A stretch of DNA of 64,000 nucleotides from an uncultured Streptomyces sp. (GCF_947488945.1 NZ_CANLBS010000002.1:124001-188000), one strand, 5' to 3'. Counted from the first letter of the stretch, positions 16,327 through 24,724 are shown. Notes: generated by a model not told the origin, from the letters alone. Numbers and translations are program-made.

Positions 16327-18866
16327 GCGACGCGACGACGTATCCCGGCGCACCGGGGGCGGGGCCCGCGCGCGGTGTGCGGGTGGGGAGCGCGGGACGG
16401 CTCGTGCCCGTCCGGCGCCGACTGGTGGCGGGCCTCGGCGCGCTGGCTGCCGCCCTGGTCCTCGCCGTGGTGCCGCTGCCTCCGGGCGGCGACGCGCGGG
16501 CGAGCGCGGCGGAGCAGGGCTCGGCCGTGACGAAGACCGGTACGAAGGGACCGTACGACGACTTCTCGCAGGTGAAGGTGACCGTCGGCCAGACGGCCGA
16601 CCTGCGGGGCCAGGCGGTGAAGGTGTCCTGGACGGGAGCCACCCCCGGGACCACCGAGAAGGCCCGCGACTTCATGCAGATCATGCAGTGCTGGGGCGAC
16701 GACCCCGAAGCCGGGCCGTCCCGCGAGCAGTGCGAGTTCGGAGCGGGCGGCACGGCGACGCCCGGCGGCACCCGCGCCCTCGTACCGGGCTCCGACATGG
16801 ACCCCGGCGAGGACGGCTACGGGGACGTTCCGACCGAACCGGGGGTCACCGACCAGAAGTACGTCCCGTTCCGGCCGGCCGACGGGCCCGCGACGACGAG
16901 TGCCTACGACTACACCTACTTCACCGGCGGGGACAGCAACTCCCTGCCCTGGGTGCAGAACGACTCCGACGGCTCGGGCGAGGCGATCTTCGAGGTGACG
17001 ACCGCCTTGGAGGCGCCGCACCTGGCCTGCGGGGCGCGCCGGACGGCCGACGGGAAGGTCCAGCCGTGCTGGCTCGTGGTCGTGCCGCGCGGCGACCACA
17101 ACCCGGACGGCAGGCTCGCCGAGTCCGGCACGTCGCCCCAGGCGGCGAGCGGGCTGAGCCGGTCGGTCTGGGACCAGCGCATCGTCTTCCGCCTGGACTT
17201 CCTGCCGGTGGGCGACAACTGCGACGCGGACAAGCCCGAACGCCGCACGATCGGCTCCGAGTTGGTCACCGACGCGATGACGTCCTGGCAGGGGGCCCTG
17301 TGCACCGCGGGGACCCGTCGCTTCACCTTCACCCAGACCGGCGAGGACACCGCCCGCTTCGCGGTCACCTCGCCGACGGACACCTCACCGGGCCTCGCCT
17401 TCACGGTGGACCCGGTCGAGTCCGGGGCGGCCGGCGCCGCCGTCGTGCACGCACCGGTCGCCATCAGCGGCCTCACGATCGGTTTCCTCTGGAACTACGA
17501 CGAACCGGAGACCGACGCCTCCCGCCACGTCGGCCGGCTGCGGCTCAACCAGCGCCTGCTGGCGAAGCTGCTGACGGAGTCGTACGTGGAGAACGTCCGC
17601 ATGACCATGTTCAACCAGCCCCCGCCCGAGACCGTGGCCGGAAACCCCCTCCGGATCTCGACCGATCCGGAATTCCTGGAACTGAACCCGGACATCAAAG
17701 CGGGTCGCAATGCGCCGAATGGAATGATCGTCGGTCTGGAGAATTCGGACACGGCCCGGATGCTCTGGCGCTACCTCATCGAGAACGACGCTGCGCGCGC
17801 TTTCCTGGAGGGCGAACCGGACCCCTGGGGAATGCGGATGAATTCCAGCTACACGTCCCTGGAACTCGCGGATGAGCCGATCAACTACTACCCCAAGAGC
17901 GACACCACCGCGACCGGCACGCTGTGCCCCGACGTCTCGTACACCAGCCAGAACCTGGTGCCGTACGCCAACGACCTGCACGCGGCGGCCCTGAAGATAC
18001 GCCGCGGCTACTCGGGACTGGCGTTCCTATGCGACCGGACGACCGTTCCGGTGGGGTTGCAGTCCACCCGTCCTCCGCTGGTCGGCGCCCATGAGATCGG
18101 TATCGCCGACTCCGCCTCCGCGCGGCGGTACCTGCTCGACGTGGCGGCCCTGCCCAACGCCGACGGGACCTTCGTGAAGCCGACCGACGCCACCCTGCTG
18201 AAGGCGGTCGCGCAGATGCCCGACTCCTCGGTCGAGGGCGTCAAGGCGGCCGACCCGTCGAAGGCACGCGGCAGCGCGTACCCGCTGACCTCCGTCGTCT
18301 ACGCGGCGGCCTCCGTCGACCAGGCGCGGGACGCCCGCGACGACTACGCCAAGGTCATCCGGTACGCAGCGGGCCCGGGGCAGCGGCCCGGCACGGCGGC
18401 CGGCGAACTCCCGGCGGGATACGCCCCGCTGCCGCAGGCCATGCGGGACCAGGCGCTCGCCGCGGCGACCGCGCTGGAGAAGGGTGTGGCCGCCGGGGGC
18501 GACGACCCGGCGGACGGGGCGCCGCCGGCCGGCGGCGCGCAGGGCGCGGCCGGCGGCGGTTTCCCGGCCGGTGCCGCGGACGGCGGCGGGGGCGACGTGG
18601 GCGGGGCCGCCTCCGGCGCGGGCGGTGGCGCCGGCGACACGGCGGACGCCGACGCCCCGAGCGCCGCGCCGCCCGGCGGTGCGGGCGGCGCGGGGCAGCC
18701 CGTCGCCGAGTCCGCGGTCGGCGGCACCACCCCCGGCCAGCTGCTCGGCGCGGTCCGCTGGGTGCTCCTCGGCGTGCTCCTGCTGGCCGCCGCCGCCTCC
18801 CTCGCCGGACCGGTCCTGCTGCGGCTGGCGGCGCGCCGGGGCGGGACGGGGGCGGTCGCCGGGTGA
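16323..18866 (+). CDS. Large membrane-anchored surface protein with a degenerate PstS-like domain
   Basis: This 847-residue protein is coupled to the pstS-like gene by an ATGA overlap. A signal peptide (about 33-62, ending ARASA) precedes a long extracellular region with several Cys. The second half shows PstS-like landmarks in order: LNQRLLAKLLTESY (compare LSGPVIAKIFTGRI in the neighbour), ELNPDI, GLENSDTARMLWRYLI in place of VRSDGSGTTAQFTTWM, and AGYAPLPQAMRDQALAAATAL in place of LGYSPLPKNLVQAGFQQL. The oxyanion-binding Ser-Gly-Thr is lost. A Gly/Ala-rich stalk and a C-terminal helix anchor it. The homology is my own alignment by eye; the function is unknown. Confidence 0.75.
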   Translation: MSDATTYPGAPGAGPARGVRVGSAGRLVPVRRRLVAGLGALAAALVLAVVPLPPGGDARASAAEQGSAVTKTGTKGPYDDFSQVKVTVGQTADLRGQAVKVSWTGATPGTTEKARDFMQIMQCWGDDPEAGPSREQCEFGAGGTATPGGTRALVPGSDMDPGEDGYGDVPTEPGVTDQKYVPFRPADGPATTSAYDYTYFTGGDSNSLPWVQNDSDGSGEAIFEVTTALEAPHLACGARRTADGKVQPCWLVVVPRGDHNPDGRLAESGTSPQAASGLSRSVWDQRIVFRLDFLPVGDNCDADKPERRTIGSELVTDAMTSWQGALCTAGTRRFTFTQTGEDTARFAVTSPTDTSPGLAFTVDPVESGAAGAAVVHAPVAISGLTIGFLWNYDEPETDASRHVGRLRLNQRLLAKLLTESYVENVRMTMFNQPPPETVAGNPLRISTDPEFLELNPDIKAGRNAPNGMIVGLENSDTARMLWRYLIENDAARAFLEGEPDPWGMRMNSSYTSLELADEPINYYPKSDTTATGTLCPDVSYTSQNLVPYANDLHAAALKIRRGYSGLAFLCDRTTVPVGLQSTRPPLVGAHEIGIADSASARRYLLDVAALPNADGTFVKPTDATLLKAVAQMPDSSVEGVKAADPSKARGSAYPLTSVVYAAASVDQARDARDDYAKVIRYAAGPGQRPGTAAGELPAGYAPLPQAMRDQALAAATALEKGVAAGGDDPADGAPPAGGAQGAAGGGFPAGAADGGGGDVGGAASGAGGGAGDTADADAPSAAPPGGAGGAGQPVAESAVGGTTPGQLLGAVRWVLLGVLLLAAAASLAGPVLLRLAARRGGTGAVAG

Positions 18867-18885
18867 GGCGCCGGAACCGACGGGG

Positions 18886-18930
18886 AGCGCGCCTTTCCGG
18901 TCCGGACCGGCTCCGGTCGGGCGCGCTTTT
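18886..18930 (+). terminator. Terminator between the 847-residue protein and the third binding protein
   Basis: AGCGCGCC (18886-18893) pairs with GGCGCGCT (18920-18927), followed by TTTT at 18927-18930. An inner CCGGTCC/GGACCGG inverted repeat lies in the loop. It starts 20 bases after the stop and splits the locus into transcription units. Confidence 0.7.
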
Positions 18931-19138
18931 CCAGCTCCGTCACGCGCACCTCCAAGGGTGGCCCAGGAAAGAATTCATTCATCTGATCCGCCCCTCGGAT
19001 TTGTGGCCACCGGGACTTCGTTCGGGAATCGTAGGCATCGCCGGCCGACGGGCCGGAGGCAAGGAAATCCGGATTGTTTCACGCTCCCTTCATCGTCGTC
19101 CGTACGCATGGAATCCGTTTCCACGGAGGAGAAATCAA

Positions 19139-20125
19139 GTGAACGTCACGTCTCGTGCTCGTGCCGGTGCCGTCGTCGGTGCTCTCGCTCTCGGTCTCGG
19201 CGCCCTGGCCGCCCCCGCCGCCGTCGCCGACCCGCCTGCCGCCGAGTACCGCACGCTGGCCGGTGCCGGTTCGGACACGACCCAGGACGTCGTCAACGGC
19301 CTCGGCAACGTGGTCCTGGGCACTTCCGGCAACAAGATCATCGCCTCGTACGACGCCACCGGCTCGGCGACGGTCAAGACCCGTGCCACCGGCTGTGTGA
19401 TCAACCGGCCCAACGGCTCCTCGGCCGGCATCACCGCTCTGGTCAACGACGTCGCCGCCGGCACCAACTGCCTCGACTTCGCCCGCTCCTCGCGCGGCGT
19501 CAAGACCGCCGGATCGGCCCTCACCTGGATCCCGTTCGCCAAGGACGCGGTCTCCGTCGCGGTGCGCACCGACAGCGCGCTCTACGCCGCCGGCGCCCAG
19601 AACCTCACCACTGCGCAGCTCAAGGCCATCTACCAGTGCACCACCACCACGCTGAACGGCGTGACCCTCACGCCGCTGCTCCCGCAGGCCGGCTCCGGCA
19701 CCCGCTCCTTCTTCCTGGAGAAGATCGGCCTGACGGACGCCCAGGTCGGCGGCTGCGTCGACCAGACGGTCCAGGAGAACAACGGCGTGGCCCTGAACAC
19801 CGTCGGTGACATCGCCCCGTACTCGGTCGCGCAGTACATCGCGCAGGTCAACGGAGCCGTCACCGACATCCACGGCGCCACCGACGTGATCAGCGTGAAC
19901 GGCACCGCTCCCTACACCTCCTCCTTCACCCTCAACACCGGCTTCACCTACGCCCGTGACGTCTACAACGTCGTCCCGACCGCGAAGCTGACCAACGCCA
20001 CCGTCGCCTCCACCTTCGTCGGCACGTCCTCCAAGGTCTGCGCCGCCACCTCCACCATCACCGGCTTCGGGTTCGGCACCCTCGGCACCGCCTGCGGCGC
20101 CACCTCCATCAAGGGCGCCAACTGA
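19139..20125 (+). CDS. Secreted PstS-fold substrate-binding protein
   Basis: This 328-residue protein starts at GTG 19139 with an excellent ribosome binding site, GGAGGAG at 19124-19130. A signal peptide runs to AAVA-DPPAAE (about 30). The mature part is a periplasmic-binding-like domain: LAGAGSDTTQDVVNGL, NCLDFARSSRG, and LPQAGSGTRSFFLEK, where Gly-Ser-Gly-Thr is kept but the preceding Arg is lost. Four Cys (in ATGCVIN, GTNCLDF, YQCTTT and GGCVDQ) could form disulfides. There is no lipobox, LPxTG motif or C-terminal helix, so it is probably released or non-covalently held. It is flanked by terminators on both sides and has its own 270-bp leader region, so it is probably expressed independently. 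Confidence 0.85.
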   Translation: MNVTSRARAGAVVGALALGLGALAAPAAVADPPAAEYRTLAGAGSDTTQDVVNGLGNVVLGTSGNKIIASYDATGSATVKTRATGCVINRPNGSSAGITALVNDVAAGTNCLDFARSSRGVKTAGSALTWIPFAKDAVSVAVRTDSALYAAGAQNLTTAQLKAIYQCTTTTLNGVTLTPLLPQAGSGTRSFFLEKIGLTDAQVGGCVDQTVQENNGVALNTVGDIAPYSVAQYIAQVNGAVTDIHGATDVISVNGTAPYTSSFTLNTGFTYARDVYNVVPTAKLTNATVASTFVGTSSKVCAATSTITGFGFGTLGTACGATSIKGAN

Positions 20126-20148
20126 CCCACCGCACGCTCACGCGCCAC

Positions 20149-20175
20149 GGCCGGGCACCCCACGGGTGCCCGGCC
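20149..20175 (+). terminator. Strong hairpin after the secreted binding protein gene
   Basis: A perfect 12-bp stem (GGCCGGGCACCC, 20149-20160, with 20164-20175) and a 3-base loop lie 24 bases after the stop. Confidence 0.8.
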
Positions 20176-20220
20176 CCCCGGCGTATCCGTCCGCCTACCG
20201 CACTCCCCGGGGGGAAACCC

Positions 20221-21666
20221 ATGAACCGCCTCGCACCACTGAGACCGCCCGTGGCGCTGCTGACCTGCTGCGCGCTGCTGTTCGCCGCGCTCGCCACCGT
20301 GCTCGCCCTCGCCGCGCAGGCGCACGCGTACACCACCATCGGATCGCTCACGCTCACCCCGACGAGCGGGAAGACCGACGACCCGCTGTTCGCCACGCAC
20401 GCCGAGACGGACGGCCCGTGCCCGGCGGACTCGCTCTCCTCCACCCTGACCCTGGTCGACCCCGGCACCGGCACGGGCCTGATCCTCGCCAAGCTGAAGT
20501 CCCCGCCGAGCGTCACCGGGCCCTTCTCGGACGACCTGGTCAAGGGGGTCCCCGCGGTGGTCTACCAGTCGCTGGGGCAGCGGCTCGCCCAGGCCGTCCC
20601 CGACGGGAACACCGACGGCGTCTACACCATCGGACTCAACTGCGGTCTGGGCACGGCCGACGCCCCCGCCTTCACCACCCTCATCAAGGTGGAGGGCGAC
20701 TCCTGGTCGGTGCTGGAGCAGCAGGCCACCGGCATCACGCTGTCCACCGCCCCCGATCCGGTCCGGGCGGGGAAGCCGTACACGCTCGTCGCCACGGTGG
20801 CACCCGAGGGCGCCGCCGGGAAGGTCACCCTCTCCACCGCGGCGAGCGAGAACGCCGAGTACACGGAGATCGGACAGGCGGACGTGTCCGGCGGCACGGC
20901 GGAGTTCGCGCTGACCGCTCCGTCGCAGGCCGGCCCCTCGTACGTACGGCTGGCGTTCACGCCCACGGATCCGCAGAGGTACGCCGCGTCCCAGAAGGAC
21001 GGCTTCATCGAGATCACCGCGGTGGAGACCCCCACCACCCCGCCCCCGACCACCCCCGCCCCCGGTGAGTCCGAGGACCTCGACGTCACCGACGCCGAGG
21101 GCAACGCGCTCGACGCGGACCCCGTGCTGGAGCCCGGAGACGCCGTGAAGATCACCGCGCGCGGCTTCACGGCCGCGGCCGTGGTCAAGGTCGACCTCGA
21201 CGGCGGAACCACCTTCGCCGACGCCACCGCGGACGCCGAAGGCACCGTGAAGGAGTACGCGTTCACCGTGCCCGACGACGTCGAGGACGGCGCGCACACC
21301 CTGACCCTCGGCGAGGAGGCGGCCGACGGGCACAGCGTCGCGTTCCTCTTCACCACGGGCGGCGACCCGACGGACGCGCCCACCGACCCGGACGGCGACC
21401 CGAGCGACACCGCCGGCACCGGCGACACCTCGGGCGGTGCCGACGGCGGGGCCGGCCAGGGCGCGGACGGCGGCTCCGGCGGATCGGACGCCGGCGGCCC
21501 GGGCACCGACTCCGGCTCGGGCTCCGGTTCCGGCACGCTGGCGTCCACCGGCGCGCGGCTCGGCACGGCCGCCCTCGGCGGGCTTGCCCTGATCGCCGCG
21601 GGCGCCGTCCTGGTGATCCACGTCCGCCGCAAGGGACTGCTCAGCTTCGCGTCCGCCCGGCACTGA
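20221..21666 (+). CDS. LAxTG-type surface protein with Ig-like repeats
   Basis: This 481-residue protein starts at ATG 20221. Its signal peptide ends AAQAHA-YT (about 35). The extracellular region has beta-rich Ig-like modules (TLTPTSGKTDDPLFATHAET at the start, ITARGFTAAAVVKVDLDG later) joined by a Pro/Thr linker. A Gly/Ser/Asp-rich stalk follows. The end is a sorting signal: LASTG at 440-444, a hydrophobic helix (LGGLALIAAGAVLVIHV) and a basic tail (RRKG). Class E sortases of actinomycetes recognise LAxTG, so covalent attachment to peptidoglycan is expected, by a sortase encoded elsewhere since the adjacent sortase-fold protein lacks catalytic residues. Confidence 0.82.
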   Translation: MNRLAPLRPPVALLTCCALLFAALATVLALAAQAHAYTTIGSLTLTPTSGKTDDPLFATHAETDGPCPADSLSSTLTLVDPGTGTGLILAKLKSPPSVTGPFSDDLVKGVPAVVYQSLGQRLAQAVPDGNTDGVYTIGLNCGLGTADAPAFTTLIKVEGDSWSVLEQQATGITLSTAPDPVRAGKPYTLVATVAPEGAAGKVTLSTAASENAEYTEIGQADVSGGTAEFALTAPSQAGPSYVRLAFTPTDPQRYAASQKDGFIEITAVETPTTPPPTTPAPGESEDLDVTDAEGNALDADPVLEPGDAVKITARGFTAAAVVKVDLDGGTTFADATADAEGTVKEYAFTVPDDVEDGAHTLTLGEEAADGHSVAFLFTTGGDPTDAPTDPDGDPSDTAGTGDTSGGADGGAGQGADGGSGGSDAGGPGTDSGSGSGSGTLASTGARLGTAALGGLALIAAGAVLVIHVRRKGLLSFASARH

Positions 21667-21680
21667 GCCGGTCCGCCGCA

Positions 21681-21713
21681 GGCCCGGGTCCGCCAGTGCC
21701 GCGGACCCGGGCC
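21681..21713 (+). terminator. Strong hairpin after the LAxTG protein gene
   Basis: A perfect 13-bp stem (21681-21693 with 21701-21713) and a 7-base loop lie 14 bases after the stop, before the sortase-fold gene. Confidence 0.78.
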
Positions 21714-21818
21714 GGGGCCGTCCGGGTGCCCGCGAGCCCGTCGCGCCCGGCGGCACCGGAGCCCGTAAGGGGCTCACACCCCCACCCGATCCGCCCGCCC
21801 ACCAGGAGTGCACCCACC

Positions 21819-22757
21819 GTGTCCGTGACCGTGTCCGCGCCGCCTCCGGCCGCCCCGCCCGACGAGAAGCAGACCTCACCGGCCGTGCCGCGCGAGCCGG
21901 CGCCCCCCGCGCGCGCCGGGTTCGCGCTGGCCGGGACCGTGCTGTGCGTGCTCGCCGCCGTGCTGTTCGGCTTCGCCGCCAACCTCACGGTCGCCGGCCA
22001 CCTCCAGCACGCCCGGGACCAGCAGGTCGCGCACGACACCCTGCGGGAGCAACTGGCCCTGGGTACCGCGCCGGTGGGGCAGCAGACCTTCGACGGCAAG
22101 GCCGTCGGGCTCGGTGCGCCCCTCGCGCTGCTGCGTATCCCGGTGCTCGGCGTCGAGGAGGTCGTCGCCGAGGGGACCACCTCGACCGTCCTCATGTCGG
22201 GTCCCGGCCACCGCCGCGACACCCCGCTGCCGGGCCAGGCGGGGACCTCGATCCTGATGGGCCGCCAGTGGGCGTACGGCAGCCCCTTCGGCCACCTCCA
22301 CGACCTGCCGCCCGGCGCCGCGATCGAGGTGATGACGGGCCAGGGCAAGGCGGTGTACCGGGTCACCGGCATCCGCAGGGCGGGCGAGAAGCTGCCACCC
22401 GCGCTCGCCGCGGGGGAGGGCCGGCTCACCCTGATGACGGCGACCGGCGCCCCGTACACGCCGTCCGGCGTCCTGCGGGTCGACGCCGAACTCGTCACCC
22501 CGGTCCAGCCCAACCCGCCGCGCCCGCTGCGCACCGGATGGATCTCCGGAGCCGAGAAGCCCCTCGCGGGCGAGGAGGGCGCCTGGCTCCAGGTGTTCCT
22601 GTGGACGCAGGGCCTGCTGCTGGCCGCGCTGCTGACCGTCTGGGCCCACCGCGTCTGGGGCCGCTGGCAGACCTGGATCTGCGCCGTCCCCCTGCTGGCC
22701 GCCCTCGGTCTCGCGGACGCGGGAGCCGTGACCGCCCTGCTGCCCAACCTGCTCTGA
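21819..22757 (+). CDS. Catalytically degenerate sortase-fold membrane protein
   Basis: This 312-residue protein starts at GTG 21819 (GGAG at 21804-21807 upstream). A membrane helix lies at about 34-57, a sortase domain at about 100-227 and two C-terminal helices at about 258-306. It follows class E sortases in order: IPVLGVEEVVAEGT, PLPGQAGTSILMG, YGSPFGHLHDLPPG, YRVTG and RLTLMTATG. The catalytic His of the usual AGH motif is Arg149, the Cys of the TLTTC motif is Ala208, and the catalytic Arg position is Val218. It cannot be a normal transpeptidase. A structural or chaperone-like role for the neighbouring surface proteins is inferred. Confidence 0.82.
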   Translation: MSVTVSAPPPAAPPDEKQTSPAVPREPAPPARAGFALAGTVLCVLAAVLFGFAANLTVAGHLQHARDQQVAHDTLREQLALGTAPVGQQTFDGKAVGLGAPLALLRIPVLGVEEVVAEGTTSTVLMSGPGHRRDTPLPGQAGTSILMGRQWAYGSPFGHLHDLPPGAAIEVMTGQGKAVYRVTGIRRAGEKLPPALAAGEGRLTLMTATGAPYTPSGVLRVDAELVTPVQPNPPRPLRTGWISGAEKPLAGEEGAWLQVFLWTQGLLLAALLTVWAHRVWGRWQTWICAVPLLAALGLADAGAVTALLPNLL

Positions 22758-22763
22758 CCCGGC

Positions 22764-22840
22764 GACGGACCCGTGACGGGCCTACGACGGGCCCGCGACG
22801 GACCCACGACGGGTCCAGGACGGGTCCACGAAGGGTCCCG
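22764..22840 (+). repeat. Seven tandem 11-bp repeats between the pseudo-sortase and pstB
   Basis: Seven consecutive 11-base units have the form GACGGGYCCRC: 22764, 22775, 22786, 22797, 22808, 22819 and 22830 are the unit starts. The 11-bp period equals that of Streptomyces PhoP direct repeats, but the GTTCA core is absent. They begin 7 bases after one gene and end 86 bases before the next. Confidence 0.8.
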
Positions 22841-22926
22841 CCCGACCCGCACCCGCCCCCCGTACCCACACCCCCGCCCCACCCCTCCGGACCGCCCACC
22901 GAACGACCGAACGACCAGGAGTCACC

Positions 22927-23790
22927 ATGACCGCCATCGACACGACCGGCGCGGCCCCCGACCGCGACGCCTTCACCGACACCCTCGTCCAGCCGCGCGT
23001 GATCCGGGGTCCCGGCCCCGCCACGCTGGAGGCCGAGGAGATCTCCGCCTGGTTCGGCGACCACAAGGTCCTGGACCGGGTCTCGCTGACCATGCCCGCC
23101 CGCCAGGTCACCGCCCTGATCGGACCTTCCGGGTGCGGGAAGTCCACCTTCCTGCGCATCCTCAACCGGATGCACGAACTGATCGGCTCCGCCTCGCTGG
23201 CCGGCCGGGTGCTGCTCGACGGCGAGGACGTCTACGACCGGGGCCGCCGGATCACCCGGGCCCGCCGCAACATCGGCATGGTCTTCCAGAAGCCGAACCC
23301 GTTCCCCGCCATGTCGCTGTACGACAACGTCCTCGCCGGCCTCAAGCTGAACGCCATCAAGGCCGGCCGTGACGCACGGGACGACCTCGTGGAGGAGTGC
23401 CTCACCAAGGCGGGGCTCTGGCGGGAGGTCAAGGACCGGCTGCGGCAGCCCGGCGGCGCGCTCTCCGGCGGGCAGCAGCAGCGCCTGTGCATCGCCCGCT
23501 CGCTCGCGGTGCGCCCGCGCGTGCTGCTGATGGACGAGCCCTGCTCCGCGCTCGACCCGACGTCGACCCGGCGCATCGAGGAGACCGTTGCGGAGCTGAA
23601 GTCCGAAGTGACCATCGTCATCGTCACCCACAACATGCAGCAGGCCGCCCGCGTCTCCGACACCTGCGCGTTCTTCCTCGCGTCCCAGGGCACGCCCGGC
23701 GTCATCGTCGAACACGGCGACACCGGCGCCATGTTCACCGCGCCCCGCGACCCCCGCACGGCGGACTACGTCAACGGGCGCTTCGGCTGA
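22927..23790 (+). CDS. pstB: PstB-like phosphate-type ABC transporter ATPase
   Basis: This 287-residue ATPase starts at ATG 22927 after AGGAGTCACC. Walker A is GPSGCGKST (66-74), the Q-loop is VFQKPNPFPAMSLYDN, the signature is LSGGQQQR, Walker B is VLLMDEPCSALDP and the switch His is in VTHN. NPFP and SALDPTST are typical of PstB. It would power the PstC/PstA channel at 11.6-14.5 kb. It is separated from them by 8 kb of surface-protein genes, whereas canonical operons have pstSCAB adjacent. No phoU or phoR is nearby, so this is probably a paralogue of the housekeeping Pst system. Confidence 0.92.
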   Translation: MTAIDTTGAAPDRDAFTDTLVQPRVIRGPGPATLEAEEISAWFGDHKVLDRVSLTMPARQVTALIGPSGCGKSTFLRILNRMHELIGSASLAGRVLLDGEDVYDRGRRITRARRNIGMVFQKPNPFPAMSLYDNVLAGLKLNAIKAGRDARDDLVEECLTKAGLWREVKDRLRQPGGALSGGQQQRLCIARSLAVRPRVLLMDEPCSALDPTSTRRIEETVAELKSEVTIVIVTHNMQQAARVSDTCAFFLASQGTPGVIVEHGDTGAMFTAPRDPRTADYVNGRFG

Positions 23791-23791
23791 G

Positions 23792-23835
23792 CGGACCGCG
23801 GGGTGCGGGGCCCGGGGGGTGCGGGGCGCGGTCCG
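23792..23835. terminator. Hairpin between convergent pstB and SirB1-like genes
   Basis: CGGACCGCG (23792-23800) pairs with CGCGGTCCG (23827-23835), starting one base after the pstB stop. The 26-base G-rich loop makes it a moderate candidate, usable in both directions. Confidence 0.5.
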
Positions 23836-23850
23836 GCCGCCGGGCCGGCC

Positions 23851-24714
23851 TCAGTTGAGCAGCGAGCGGGCCGCGCGGGCCTCGCCGCGGATCAGCTCGG
23901 CGGACGCCGGCTCCACACCCGCCACCACGTCCGCGTACTCCTCCATCGCCCGCGCCCCCGCCAGGTAGTCGCCCCTGCGCACCAGCACCCGGGCCCGCTC
24001 GAACCGCAGCCGGGCCGGGTGCGAGGGCAGCAGCAGCGACAGGTCCAGCGCCCACAGCGAGACGTCCGAGCGCTCCGGACGGGCCTCGGCCCACACCCGG
24101 ATGTTGGTGAGCACCCGCGACACGACCTCCAGCGGCCGGGCCGGCTCCCAGGCCCGCTCCGTACCGGAGGGCCAGGAGCCGGTCGCACCGGCCACCAGGG
24201 CCCTCGCGTCCTGCCCGGACAGGGTCACGCCCCCGGCGAACGGATCGGCCAGCACCCGGTCGTGCGCGTCGCCGAACGCGACGACGAAGTGCCCCGGCAG
24301 CGCCACCCCGTGGACCGGGGCGCCGGCCCGACGCGCCACCTCCATCCACACTACGGACAGCAGGATGGGCAGCCCGCGCCTGCGCCGCAGCACCTCCTGG
24401 AGCAGCGAGGACTCCAGCCGCCGGTACTCGGGGGCCGCGCCGCCGAAGCCGTACCGGCCGCCCAGCAGGTCGGCCAGCGCCGCCGCCCAGTCGCCGGGAC
24501 TCCGCGTCCCGTAGGGGAGTTCCCCGGCCAGCCGGTCCAGCTCGATCTCCGCCGCGTCGATCCCGTAGGGGTCGGGTCCGGAGCCGTCCCGTCCCGGGCC
24601 GGGCTCCTCCGCACCGAGCAGCAGGCAGAGCCGTGCGAGGTCCGGCCGCTCGGCGCGGGCCTCCTCGGCGAACAGCCGGCGCCGCTCGACGCCGGCGGGA
24701 TCACGGGTGGTCAT
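23851..24714 (-). CDS. SirB1-like transglutaminase-fold protein
   Basis: This 287-residue protein starts at ATG 24712-24714. The segment SSLLQEVLRRRRGLPILLSVVWMEVARRAGAPVHGVALPGHFVVAF (about residues 102-147), followed by DPFAGG, is the signature of the SirB1/Transglut_core2 family. The C-terminal part (about 195-270) resembles TPR helices. The catalytic Cys of true transglutaminases is not evident, as is usual in this family, so a scaffold or protein-interaction role is more likely than enzymatic activity. It lies 10 bases downstream of the GNAT gene and is probably co-transcribed with it. Confidence 0.82.
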   Translation of the reverse strand: MTTRDPAGVERRRLFAEEARAERPDLARLCLLLGAEEPGPGRDGSGPDPYGIDAAEIELDRLAGELPYGTRSPGDWAAALADLLGGRYGFGGAAPEYRRLESSLLQEVLRRRRGLPILLSVVWMEVARRAGAPVHGVALPGHFVVAFGDAHDRVLADPFAGGVTLSGQDARALVAGATGSWPSGTERAWEPARPLEVVSRVLTNIRVWAEARPERSDVSLWALDLSLLLPSHPARLRFERARVLVRRGDYLAGARAMEEYADVVAGVEPASAELIRGEARAARSLLN

Positions 24715-24724
24715 CGCGGCCCGC

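Noticed and set aside
22764..22840. CRISPR array
   Set aside because: The 11-bp units are contiguous with no unique spacers and no cas genes are in the window.
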